Origin: Tannerella sp.
GTDB taxonomy: Bacteria > Bacteroidota > Bacteroidia > Bacteroidales > Tannerellaceae
Direction of reading: 5' to 3'
DNA length: 8,757 nucleotides
Assembly (NCBI GenBank): GCA_031267485.1
Contig: JAIRYY010000118.1
Location: 1-8,757, forward strand
The notes beneath the pieces were generated by a model. It was given only the letters and a program-made list of their open reading frames with translations, had not been told where the DNA came from and made no database searches. This document shows, in pieces, positions 1 through 6,944 of the stretch (within the stretch, counting starts at the first letter, position 1; every line of letters begins with the position of its first letter). The translations under genes and the position numbers were made by a program.

Positions 1-211
1 CACAAAATATTTATCGGAATGTAATTTTTTCATGGTACGTCATGAATTTTTTAAATTTTTTCCCGCAAATAAAAGAGCCGGGACTTAATAAACCTCTTAA
101 AAAACCTCTTAATTTTAGATTTTAACTAAAACTTTTTCATTGTTGCTGTTTTAAGCGTTTTTTTAAGCGCACGAAAAAACAGCCCATAATCACTTTTTTG
201 TGCATTGTATT
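1..211. other. AT-rich intergenic stretch, no gene seen
   Basis: No credible coding frame is visible here. The base composition is strongly A+T-rich, unlike the G+C-richer genes to the right. Small structures present are a direct repeat AACCTCTTAA at 91-100 and 103-112, and a possible 8-bp stem GCTGTTTT (145-152) with AAAACAGC (176-183) around a 23-nt loop. Neither is followed by a clear terminator T-run that would identify it. The stretch is probably the spacer beyond the 3' end of the minus-strand cluster, or flanking DNA of a gene outside the window. Confidence 0.5.
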
Positions 212-213
212 TC

Positions 214-340
214 TCCCGTCATTGCAACGAAGGAAGCAATTCGGGTCGTCGCCTGTTCCCGGATTGCTTCGTTCCTCGCAAAGGAAGCAATCCGGGTCGT
301 CGCCTGTGCCCGGATTGCTTCGTTCCTCGCAATGACGGGG
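214..340. repeat. Compound REP/MITE-like palindromic element
   Basis: Two head-to-tail 51-bp copies (230-280 and 281-331) differ at only two positions. Each copy is itself a hairpin: a GAAGCAATCCGGG-type arm, a 12-nt loop, and CCCGGATTGCTTC. In the first copy the left arm has one mismatch. The pair is enclosed by outer inverted repeats CCCGTCATTGC (215-225) and GCAATGACGGG (329-339). The pattern of CATTGC ends with GAAGCAATCC/GGATTGCTTC stems resembles dispersed palindromic elements found in many bacterial genomes; that family assignment is from memory, not a search. It has no coding capacity for mobility, so if mobile it would depend on a transposase in trans. Frames running through it (peptides such as RIASFLAMTG) are artefacts of the repeat. 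Confidence 0.85.
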
Positions 341-365
341 AGGGAGACTGCGACAGGGTCTTTCG

Positions 366-386
366 CCGCAGGTCGCCGACCTGCGG
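366..386. repeat. Perfect short hairpin (10-bp inverted repeat)
   Basis: CCGCAGGTCG and CGACCTGCGG are perfect inverted repeats separated by one base, giving a 9-bp stem with a 3-nt loop when folded. No T-run follows on either strand, so a classical intrinsic terminator is not supported. It lies 27 bp beyond the REP-like element and may be a further module of the same repeat-rich region, or a second REP type. Confidence 0.6.
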
Positions 387-509
387 TTATGGAAATCACG
401 TCCTTCGGACTTGGGCTTTCCGGCATGGAATCTGTTCAGTGCGTAACATCAGTTATTAACAATGTTTTTATTCTCTCTGAAAATAATTTTTATTCTGTAT
501 TGGATGATA

Positions 510-716
510 TTTTTTGTAACGGGATGGAAATTTTTTGTAACGGGATTGAAAACGTCACTTCACGGATAGATTTCATCCCTTCACGGATAGAGTTCATCCC
601 TTCACAGATAGACATCAACCCATCAAAAAAACAATTCATCCCATCATAAATTGTTTTCATCCCTTAAAAAAAAATTTCCATCCCGTTACAAAAAATTTCC
701 ATCCCGTTACAAAAAA
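510..716. repeat. 39-bp inverted repeat within the 21-bp array
   Basis: The reverse complement of 510-548 matches 678-716 at 38 of 39 positions. Each arm spans nearly two class B units (ATCCCGTTACAAAAAATTT core). The arms are separated by 129 nt (549-677) holding class A-like and class C units. RNA from either strand could fold into a long, mostly A/U-rich stem with a large loop. It arises because B units occur in both orientations inside one phase-locked array. A role as terminator, RNA processing site or recombination substrate is possible but not shown. Confidence 0.85.
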
Positions 717-737
717 TTCTCATCCCGTTACAAAAAA

Positions 738-922
738 TTTCCATCCGTGTCGTAACGGTTTTCATCCGTATAGTGACAGTTTTCATCCGTATAATGACAG
801 TTTTCATCCGTATCGTGACGTTTTTCATCCGTATAGTGACGGTTTTCATCCGTGTCGTGACAGTTTCCATCCGTGTCGTGACGGTTTCCATCCGTGTCGT
901 AACGGTTTTCATCCGTGTCGTG
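738..922. repeat. Class A sub-array, 8 full 21-bp units plus one partial
   Basis: Eight complete contiguous units (starts 738, 759, 780, 801, 822, 843, 864, 885) and a ninth truncated unit from 906 share TTTYCATCCGT and vary mainly in the second half. Units at 738 and 885 are identical although 147 bp apart, while neighbours 759 and 780 differ at one base. This mosaic suggests growth by slippage or unequal crossing-over of short blocks. Read on minus, one frame gives heptads such as MKTVTIR and another gives DTDENRH; the third is closed by the TGA in GGATGA. Confidence 0.85.
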
Positions 923-969
923 GAAAGTTTGCGAAGAAGAAATGCCAGGCAAGGAAAACAGGAGCCTGT

Positions 970-1003
970 CCGCAAATAAGCGGGCGCGACGGACGGTCGC
1001 GCC
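970..1003 (-). terminator. Two adjacent hairpins after the M16 gene
   Basis: Between 24 and 57 bp downstream of the M16 stop codon, the minus-strand transcript would form a strong 8-bp GC-rich stem (GGCGCGAC 983-990 with GTCGCGCC 996-1003, 5-nt loop), then a small 4-bp stem (970-973 with 980-983, 6-nt A/U loop). They share base 983, so they may compete. No clean U-run follows, so this is a tentative terminator or 3'-end stabilising structure. The position directly behind the last gene of the cluster is the main argument. Confidence 0.4.
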
Positions 1004-1026
1004 GGGAGAGGGCTCAAGGGTCGGCC

Positions 1027-3879
1027 TCAGCGGTAAAAATCGCTCTTTTTTACGTTGATGATATCGCCGAACGAGGAGAGTTTGGACATGTTTATTTTGC
1101 GGGAGTTTCCGACGATGACGTAGACGAACGTCCTGTCGCGGATGTGCGTATCGTGAAACCGGACAACGTCGTCAATGCCCATCTCCCGTATTTTATGTAA
1201 AAGATATTTATGGGGGTCGTCGTGGTGGCCAACCTGCCTGTATTTGGCGATTTTTATGGAAATATCGCGGAATGAGGGGTATTCGTTGTTTATCTGATTG
1301 ATTATGCTCTGGATGATGGGGTCTATTTTTTCGGGATGTACCGGCATCCGGCGAATAAGGGATTCGAGCACGGTCAGCGCGTCAATCGTCTTGTCGCACT
1401 GTGTCGACAGGTAGGCGACAAACAAAGCGGGCTTGTCCGGCAGACAGAACGGAGGAAGCTGGATGCCCCCCGACGTCTGGTAGGCATAGGAACGAAATTC
1501 TCTTATTTCCTGAAAGATGAGGGACGACATGCCGCCTCCGAAATATTCGGAAAAAAGACGCGCGCCGCACCTTTCCTCCGGCAATGCCAGCGGGGATATG
1601 ACCTGAAAACCGTAGACGATGTTCTGCGACACGTCGCGCATATCGTAGAAGAAGACCAGGGGACGGTCGTATACAATCGGGTCGCGGTAGACCGGGATGT
1701 TCGCCTCCCCGGTGATGCCGTCCAGCGGGATGTGGCGGCGTATCGCCCCGGCGACGAACGCGGCGTCGCCCGTGCCGCAATAGTGGAGATTGCAGCTTAC
1801 CGTCTGAACTTTGAGAAACAAATCAATCAGGTCGCGCCCCTTCAGTTTCCTTATTTCCCGGAGGGACGGTTTCATCAGGTACTGCGATTTCGTGCCGTAC
1901 TGCACATATTCGAAAAGGGCTTCGGCGATGTCGTTGCTCGACTTGAAAAAGGCGCTCTCCCCTACCCTTGCGTCATCGACGAGCGTTTTAAGTTTTCGGC
2001 CGTCGGCCTTTGCGCTCCGTAAAAAATCGCTCAGGACGACCAGCGTCTCTTCAAAATACCTGTCGAATCCGCTTACGCTTATGATGAAACGGTTGTCGTC
2101 CGAATCGAAATGCATGAGGCTGCCCAGCACCTGCAGACGCGTGCGGTACTCGTTGAACGTATCGTTATCGGTACCCAGCAGGGAAAGATAGCCGGCAAGA
2201 TATTTAATGAGCGGCTCCTCAAGCGTGCCCATCCCGTACGAAAGTTTCAGCACAAAGACCGCGTTCACCGGATTGTTTGCCACATACAGCGTCGCTTTCG
2301 GCGCAAGCGGAATCGTCTGCACGTCGTGCTCGAAATCGAGATGCCGCACTTTCACTTCCTGAACGGGAAGATTTTCCAGCTCGCGGGCGTACTTCGACGC
2401 GGCGTCGGAATGTTTCGGCACGATAGGCGCGAAATTGGGCCTGGGAAGATATTCCCTCATGTACTTGCCCGTCTTTTTGCGTATGAAGACGTAGTTGCCG
2501 TTCAGGTATTTATTGGCTGTGCGGACGACATCGTCCTTCGTCAGCGCTTCCATGCGCTGCAGTTCATTCAGGTAATCGTCCCACTTCTTTCTCTGCGTGA
2601 AAAGGCGTATCATAATCTGGCTGCGGGAATCAATATCCTCGAGTTCCGTTATATGACGGCGCAGCTGCTCCTGTTTCAGGCTTTCGAACATTTCTTCGGA
2701 GAAATCCCCGTTGCGAACCCGGTTTATTTCGCGCCACACAAGTCTTTCGGCCGTCCTGTACGTCTGAATCATCAGTCTGGGGATGATGATGAAACCGAGC
2801 ATCCCGGCCTCGTTCAGCGTCTCGCCGCCCGCCATGGCGCTCATCAGTTTGCGCTGAACCATCAGCCGGTCCAGATAGCCGGTGCCGTGGGGATTGTTGA
2901 GCAAGGCGACGGCGATATTCAGCGCCGGCTGGTCCGGATGATTGGCGGGCACGCCGCGGAACCCCATCGCCATGACTTTCATCAGCGGAATGGGTATCTT
3001 GACCGTATGCTTTTCGCGTCCGAAGAAAGGCGGAATCGTCGCCACATGCCGTTCCGGCTCTTTCCCTCCGGGTATTCTCGAAAAGGCTTTTGCGATGACG
3101 GGCCATATTTTCCCGGTGTCGAAATCGCCGCTCAGCAGAAGTCCCATGTTTCCCGCCACGTAATATTTCTCAAAAAATCTGCGCATCTCCGAAAGGCTCG
3201 GATTTTTCAGGTTTTCCGTACTGCCGATAATCGGGTATGCGTACGGATGCGGATAAAAATACAGTTCGAACGCCTTTTCCATCGCCTGATTGAAAATCAT
3301 GTCGTCGCGCCTGTTCTTTTCCTCGCAAACCGTCTCCAGCTCGGACTGAAACATGCGGAACACGGGACAGATCAGCCGTTCGCTGTTTATCTCCGCCCAC
3401 TGTCCGATGTACTGTGGCGAGAACGTGTTGTGATAAATCGTGTAATCGTACGACGTCCCGGCATTGAGGTTCGTGCCGCCGTACTTGCTTATCAGCCTGT
3501 CAAATTCGTTGGGTATCACATAGTCCGCCGCAAGAATGCTCAGGCCGTTTATCTCCTGCTGAATCTCAAGGCGTTTTGCCTCGTTTCTCGTGGCGGACAA
3601 CAGGTCGTACCGGTCGGCAATCCTGTCCAGAAAGACTTTCTCGGCAGCATAGTCAACCGTGCCGATATGTTCCGTTCCCTTGAACATGATATGCTCGAAA
3701 TAATGGGCAATTCCCGTGTTGGGACAATCCTTTGAACCGGCCTTTACGGCAATCGCGCCAAATATTTTGGGTTGATTATGGTCTTCATTCAACCACACGG
3801 TCAGTCCATTATCCAGAATATACTCCCTGACTTCCGTAGATACAGGTGATTTAGTTTCTTTTGTGACTGAGTACACCAT
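1027..3879 (-). CDS. M16 family zinc metallopeptidase, two-lobed (pitrilysin/insulinase superfamily)
   Basis: Predicted 950-residue zinc peptidase of the inverted-motif M16 family, which degrades peptides inside a clamshell of two homologous halves. The HxxEH motif reads HYFEH (H59, E62, H63 from the chosen ATG), followed by IMFKGT. The third zinc ligand is probably the first Glu of the EE in LETVCEEKN (about residue 186). The HxxEH-to-Glu distance is about 122 residues, longer than the roughly 75 usual in M16, because of a charged insert at about 85-130; I recall similar inserts in Bacteroidota homologues. The C-terminal half lacks a second HxxEH but has the typical FGGGMSSLIFQEIREFRSYAY segment (about 780-800), whose Arg/Tyr residues bind substrate in relatives. 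The frame extends to a TTG at 3900, but ATG 3879 is preferred because the TTG lies inside a promoter-like box. I see no signal peptide or lipobox, so a cytoplasmic location is the simple reading, though many relatives are exported. Substrate unknown. Confidence 0.93.
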   Translation of the reverse strand: MVYSVTKETKSPVSTEVREYILDNGLTVWLNEDHNQPKIFGAIAVKAGSKDCPNTGIAHYFEHIMFKGTEHIGTVDYAAEKVFLDRIADRYDLLSATRNEAKRLEIQQEINGLSILAADYVIPNEFDRLISKYGGTNLNAGTSYDYTIYHNTFSPQYIGQWAEINSERLICPVFRMFQSELETVCEEKNRRDDMIFNQAMEKAFELYFYPHPYAYPIIGSTENLKNPSLSEMRRFFEKYYVAGNMGLLLSGDFDTGKIWPVIAKAFSRIPGGKEPERHVATIPPFFGREKHTVKIPIPLMKVMAMGFRGVPANHPDQPALNIAVALLNNPHGTGYLDRLMVQRKLMSAMAGGETLNEAGMLGFIIIPRLMIQTYRTAERLVWREINRVRNGDFSEEMFESLKQEQLRRHITELEDIDSRSQIMIRLFTQRKKWDDYLNELQRMEALTKDDVVRTANKYLNGNYVFIRKKTGKYMREYLPRPNFAPIVPKHSDAASKYARELENLPVQEVKVRHLDFEHDVQTIPLAPKATLYVANNPVNAVFVLKLSYGMGTLEEPLIKYLAGYLSLLGTDNDTFNEYRTRLQVLGSLMHFDSDDNRFIISVSGFDRYFEETLVVLSDFLRSAKADGRKLKTLVDDARVGESAFFKSSNDIAEALFEYVQYGTKSQYLMKPSLREIRKLKGRDLIDLFLKVQTVSCNLHYCGTGDAAFVAGAIRRHIPLDGITGEANIPVYRDPIVYDRPLVFFYDMRDVSQNIVYGFQVISPLALPEERCGARLFSEYFGGGMSSLIFQEIREFRSYAYQTSGGIQLPPFCLPDKPALFVAYLSTQCDKTIDALTVLESLIRRMPVHPEKIDPIIQSIINQINNEYPSFRDISIKIAKYRQVGHHDDPHKYLLHKIREMGIDDVVRFHDTHIRDRTFVYVIVGNSRKINMSKLSSFGDIINVKKSDFYR

Positions 3880-3897
3880 TAAGAAATTATTTATCTG

Positions 3898-3905
3898 CAA
3901 ATATA
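3898..3905 (-). promoter_or_regulatory. Bacteroidota-type -7 box upstream of the M16 gene
   Basis: On minus the sequence TATATTTG fits the TAnnTTTG -7 consensus of the primary sigma factor in Bacteroidota. It ends 18 nt before the ATG at 3879, which would give a short leader of about 12 nt. A good -33 TTTG at the expected 19-21 nt spacing is not visible; a TTTG near 3938-3941 is too far upstream. The match suggests the M16 gene can be transcribed independently of the upstream module. Confidence 0.45.
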
Positions 3906-3929
3906 AAAACTTCTTTCATTTTCAGTGTT

Positions 3930-3946
3930 AAAAAGCCAAACTTTTT
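3930..3946. terminator. Weak A/T hairpin between MBOAT and M16 genes
   Basis: AAAAAG (3930-3935) and CTTTTT (3941-3946) form a 6-bp stem around a 5-nt loop, with T-runs in both strand readings. It lies 30-46 bp past the MBOAT stop codon. With only one G-C pair it would be a poor terminator, so partial read-through into the M16 gene is likely. Confidence 0.3.
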
Positions 3947-3975
3947 TATCAAAATAATGCATTTTATGTACAACG

Positions 3976-5523
3976 TCAAAATTGAAAATAGATAAACGGG
4001 ACGATTTCCGCGCTTTTCATCTGCACGACGACGAAGATGGCGAGGCACAGCAGCAGGGCTTTTGCCCATAACGGCATGCCTGTTATTTCCCGCCGGATGA
4101 CCAGGTCAACTTTTGCGGGCATGAAGTGGATGACGTATCCCGTCAGCATCAGTATAAAAATCAGGCGGTAGCCGGACACGAACTGCCGGAAGACGCCAGG
4201 CTCGAAATGCGTGAAAATCTGCGTCAGCATCTCCCCGGCTTTCGCCATCGTGTCGGCGCGGAAAAATATCCAGGCGAAACAGACGATGTGAAAGGTGAAA
4301 ACGATGCCCGCCACACGCCTCCAAAACGGCATGTCCGCACCATTCGCCTTCAGCCCGAACAGGCTCATGAACAGCTTGTGCACGGCCAGCGCCACGCCGT
4401 GGACGGCGCCCCAAAGGATGAAGCGGAGAGCCGCGCCATGCCACAGGCCGCCAAGCAGCATGGTGATGATAAGGTTCACGTACGTGCGCGTTTTGCCCTT
4501 GCGGTTGCCTCCCAGCGGTATGTAAAGATAATCGCGCAGCCATGTCGAAAGGGAGATATGCCACCGCCGCCAAAACTCGGTAATGGTTGCGGAACGGTAC
4601 GGCGAATCGAAATTGATGTTAAAGCGGAAACCAAGCAGCAGGGCTATGCCTATCGCCATATCGGAGTAGCCGGAGAAATCGCAGTATATCTGAAGCGCAT
4701 AGCCATACACGCCCATCAGGTTTTCGACTCCCGTGTAAAGGGCGGGCGCGTCGAAAATGCGGTCGACAAAGTTCACGCTGATATAATCCGATATGACGCA
4801 TTTCTTGAACAGTCCGCAGATTATCAGGTACAGCGCTTCCCCCATCCGGCTGTGGGAGAGTACGGGTTTCCTGTATATCTGGGGGATGAAATCTTTCGCC
4901 CTGACTATCGGCCCCGCCACCAGGCCGGGAAAGAACGAGACGTAAAAAAGATAATCCGCCCATTTCACGACGGGTTTTACCTGTCCGCGGTAGATGTCAA
5001 TCGTATAGCTCAGGGACTGGAACGTGAAAAAGGAGATTCCCACGGGGAGAAATATGTCGAGGGGTTTGTACGCCATATCCCTCAGTACCGGTTCGTCCAT
5101 CATCCCGCCGACCGCGTGCCAGAAGTCGACGAGCATCCCGTAGAGGAAATTTGTGTACTTGAAACAGGTCAGCATGCCAAGATTGATGCAGACGCTGAGC
5201 GTTATCCACAGTTTTTTCCCCATCCGGCTCTGCGTTCCGGGAATCATTTGCCCGATGAGGAAATCGGATGTTGCGGTGAAAATCAAAAGCACAAACCACA
5301 GTCCGCTCGTCTTGTAATAGAAATACAGCGAGAAAAGAATAACGTACAGGATGCGGATGTCCTGCCGGTTACGCAACGAATTGTAAATGATATAAAAGCC
5401 CAGGAACAGAAACAGGAAGAGTCCCGTACTGAAGAGCATGGGAGAATCGGGCTGATATTTGAACAGTTCAAGCAGCTTATCGCATGACAGCTCTTCAAAA
5501 TATCCGGCGACATCATTTCTCAT
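3976..5523 (-). CDS. MBOAT family membrane O-acyltransferase (AlgI/PatA/DltB-like)
   Basis: Predicted 515-residue polytopic inner-membrane protein that channels an acyl group, typically acetyl, from a cytoplasmic donor toward an extracytoplasmic glycan. Family signatures are clear: PVGISFFTFQSLSYTIDIYRG (about 160-180), FFPGLVAGPIVRA (197-209), YCDFSGYSDMAIG (280-292), FWRRWHISLSTWLRDYLYIPLGG (317-339) and LLGGLWHGA (357-364), with the presumed catalytic His at 362 and the conserved WH at 321-322. WIFFRADTMAKA (418-429) and a C-terminus ending PFIYFQF also fit AlgI-type members. Length is normal. The frame is open up to 5697, but ATG 5523 is chosen: it has a strong Shine-Dalgarno, overlaps the upstream SGNH gene by ATGA, and yields a normal family N-terminus, whereas the extension is low-complexity sequence shared with the SGNH reading frame. 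The glycan substrate cannot be inferred; alginate or peptidoglycan is not implied by similarity alone. Confidence 0.95.
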   Translation of the reverse strand: MRNDVAGYFEELSCDKLLELFKYQPDSPMLFSTGLFLFLFLGFYIIYNSLRNRQDIRILYVILFSLYFYYKTSGLWFVLLIFTATSDFLIGQMIPGTQSRMGKKLWITLSVCINLGMLTCFKYTNFLYGMLVDFWHAVGGMMDEPVLRDMAYKPLDIFLPVGISFFTFQSLSYTIDIYRGQVKPVVKWADYLFYVSFFPGLVAGPIVRAKDFIPQIYRKPVLSHSRMGEALYLIICGLFKKCVISDYISVNFVDRIFDAPALYTGVENLMGVYGYALQIYCDFSGYSDMAIGIALLLGFRFNINFDSPYRSATITEFWRRWHISLSTWLRDYLYIPLGGNRKGKTRTYVNLIITMLLGGLWHGAALRFILWGAVHGVALAVHKLFMSLFGLKANGADMPFWRRVAGIVFTFHIVCFAWIFFRADTMAKAGEMLTQIFTHFEPGVFRQFVSGYRLIFILMLTGYVIHFMPAKVDLVIRREITGMPLWAKALLLCLAIFVVVQMKSAEIVPFIYFQF

Positions 5524-6944
5524 TTTTGCACCTCCTCCATTACCGTTACCGCCGCCGTCGCCTGCCCCTCCGCTTCCCGGTTCAGACACGAGCGGACAAG
5601 CGCCTTGTAGAGCAGAACGCCCTGTTCGCCATATCCCTCCCTTGAAAAATGTATGCGGTCGCGTCCGAACATGCCGGCGTCGAACCATTTTTTGCACGAA
5701 TTATTGCCGCCCGTTATCGAAAACAGGTCCCACCGGGCGATTCCATTCTCCCCCGCATAAGAGGTCAGGGCATCCGCCACTTTGGCGATATTGTCGTTGC
5801 GGACGTAATATCTCTTTTTGTTTTTGTAGGCACGCCGGTATGATTCGGCAGGCGTCGTCACCAACAATGCCGTTTCCGGCAGTTCCTCCCGCACAATCCG
5901 GATAAAGGCGTCAACCTGCGAGAGGAACTGTTTCCTGTTGAAATTGCGCCCGAAAGCTTCGTTTGTGCCCAGCGAAACGATAAGAAGCGACGGCTTGAGC
6001 AGAGCCAACTGACGCACGTAGTCGCGGTTTGTATAATCCGTAAATCTGGCTCCGTTCACTCCGATTGAGTGGTACAGTATCCCCGGATGACTGTTCATCA
6101 GCATAAAACCGTAGTACAGGCTTTTCTTCGCTTTACTGCTTCTCATGCTGTCCGCGTCGGGGCCGATGCCGGTAAGTTTGAGCGTATCCAGCAGGTTTGT
6201 CGTCATAAACGTGTCGACGACAAGGTTTTCATAAAGAGGACTGCCCCACGACAATACGGATACCGAATCGGAATAGCGCGGGGATGGCGTCATCGGCATG
6301 GCGTTCCGGTCGCGGTACAGCAAGACCTTGTTGAAACTGTATCCCGCGCCGTTGTTGGGTGCGATGATGAGATTGAAGTCTATCGCCGGAGCGCTTGTCT
6401 GTATCCCAATGCCGCCAATACCCCACGGACATCCGGGCGTCGCCTGCACGCAGCGCCCCGCCGTCCATTCCCTTATGCTCGATGATATGAAATAGTCGCT
6501 CGGCTCGTTCGCTTTCGACAATTTGTAGGGCGCTATCCAGCCGCGTCCCGCATTGCCGAACGACGCCTGCATCATGCGCATCGTTTGTCCGCTCAGGTAA
6601 CCGGCCTGAATATGCGAGTCGCCGAGATGAATGATGTTGATGACCGTATCTTTGCCCTCCCTCAGTTCCTGCAACCCGTTGATAAAGGGCTGCAGCGAAT
6701 TTGTCCGGTCGCTGATGACGCACAGCGTGTCGTTGATGAAAGACAGTGAGGTGTACAGGCTGTCCGTCAGCGGAAGCAGACTGTTCGTCCCGTCCGCTCC
6801 GGAAACAGCGGATGCCGGAGGGGTTTCCGCATTTATCGCGCCCGCCGTCCCCTCTTCTCCCGCGCTTGCGAGGAGGAAGAGGAGGGCGACCGTCAGGTTC
6901 CGGATTCTACCGTTCCACAAGTCTCTCGCCTTCATCGCTGTCAT
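5520..6944 (-). CDS. Secreted SGNH/GDSL-family hydrolase or O-acyltransferase
   Basis: Predicted 474-residue exported protein. The N-terminus has basic residues (K5, R7, R13, R15) followed by the hydrophobic segment LTVALLFLLASAG (about 17-29), which fits a signal peptide; its cleavage site is uncertain. SGNH blocks in order: IIHLGDSHIQAG with nucleophile Ser110, IGVNGARFTDYT (block II, about 294-305), VSLGTNEAFG with Asn328 (block III), and RDRIHFSREGYG with Asp429 and His432 (block V), so the catalytic set appears complete. ATG 6944 is used; a second ATG at 6935 is equally in frame and would shorten the protein by three residues. The gene overlaps the preceding SGNH gene by 38 bp and the following MBOAT gene by 4 bp, strong evidence of one transcript. 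In related systems such periplasmic SGNH partners transfer the MBOAT-delivered acyl group to a glycan or remove it; which applies here is not visible. Confidence 0.88.
   Translation of the reverse strand: MTAMKARDLWNGRIRNLTVALLFLLASAGEEGTAGAINAETPPASAVSGADGTNSLLPLTDSLYTSLSFINDTLCVISDRTNSLQPFINGLQELREGKDTVINIIHLGDSHIQAGYLSGQTMRMMQASFGNAGRGWIAPYKLSKANEPSDYFISSSIREWTAGRCVQATPGCPWGIGGIGIQTSAPAIDFNLIIAPNNGAGYSFNKVLLYRDRNAMPMTPSPRYSDSVSVLSWGSPLYENLVVDTFMTTNLLDTLKLTGIGPDADSMRSSKAKKSLYYGFMLMNSHPGILYHSIGVNGARFTDYTNRDYVRQLALLKPSLLIVSLGTNEAFGRNFNRKQFLSQVDAFIRIVREELPETALLVTTPAESYRRAYKNKKRYYVRNDNIAKVADALTSYAGENGIARWDLFSITGGNNSCKKWFDAGMFGRDRIHFSREGYGEQGVLLYKALVRSCLNREAEGQATAAVTVMEEVQK
5530..5538 (-). promoter_or_regulatory. 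Strong Shine-Dalgarno deciding the MBOAT start
   Basis: GGAGGAGGT lies 6 nt before the ATG at 5523 and inside the last codons of the upstream SGNH gene (Met-Glu-Glu-Val-Gln-Lys-stop). Such a purine-rich site is unusual beside the other A-rich starts here, as expected for Bacteroidota. With the ATGA overlap it points to coupled re-initiation, but the GAG GAG codons could also give this motif by chance. Confidence 0.6.

Larger units (their letters stand above)
507..926. repeat. Array of about twenty phase-locked 21-bp units
   Basis: Units begin at 507 and then every 21 bp (528, 549, 570 and so on to 906) with no register slip. Three sequence classes occur. Class B units carry CATCCCGTTACAAAAAA (675-737) or its reverse complement (507-548). 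Class C units carry TTCATCCCTTCACGGATAG or degenerate forms (570-653). Class A units carry TTTYCATCCGT followed by a variable ATAGTGACAG/GTCGTGACGG-like half (738-922). Unit 549-569 resembles an inverted class A unit. Weak similarity may extend left to about 486 with a 1-nt shift. Because the period is seven codons, several frames stay open: GTG-started on plus (200-649) and TTG-started on minus (664-1017 and 728-952). None has an ATG start outside the repeats or a recognisable domain, so I annotate this as repeat DNA, possibly derived from a heptad-repeat coding sequence. Confidence 0.85.

Noticed and set aside
190..426. Minus-strand small protein with repeats such as RNEAIR and TTRIASF
   Set aside because: The frame consists almost entirely of the REP-like element and a hairpin; such peptides arise wherever these palindromes are translated.
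507..926. CRISPR array
   Set aside because: Units are contiguous at a 21-bp period without separate constant repeats and unique spacers of CRISPR size, and no cas gene is near.
63..979. Direct repeat CCGCAAATAA at 63-72 and 970-979 flanking the repeat island, as a possible target-site duplication
   Set aside because: One 10-bp match among all position pairs in a kilobase is expected by chance at an appreciable rate, and the copies do not abut any element ends.
2110..3735. Long plus-strand open frame (541 codons) opposite the M16 gene
   Set aside because: It is antisense to a well-supported peptidase gene, shows no recognisable motif, and is explained by G+C-rich codon use in the real frame.
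5202..5210. Consensus DnaA box TTATCCACA
   Set aside because: Single copy inside the MBOAT coding sequence, with no cluster or AT-rich unwinding region; consistent with chance.
4126..5487. Plus-strand open frame (453 codons) opposite the MBOAT gene
   Set aside because: Antisense to clear MBOAT motifs, with Arg/His/Gln-rich composition typical of shadow frames.
5524..5697. N-terminal extension of the MBOAT protein (58 extra residues)
   Set aside because: It lies wholly within the SGNH gene, is Gly/Arg-rich with no family similarity, and the ATG at 5523 has the better start signals.
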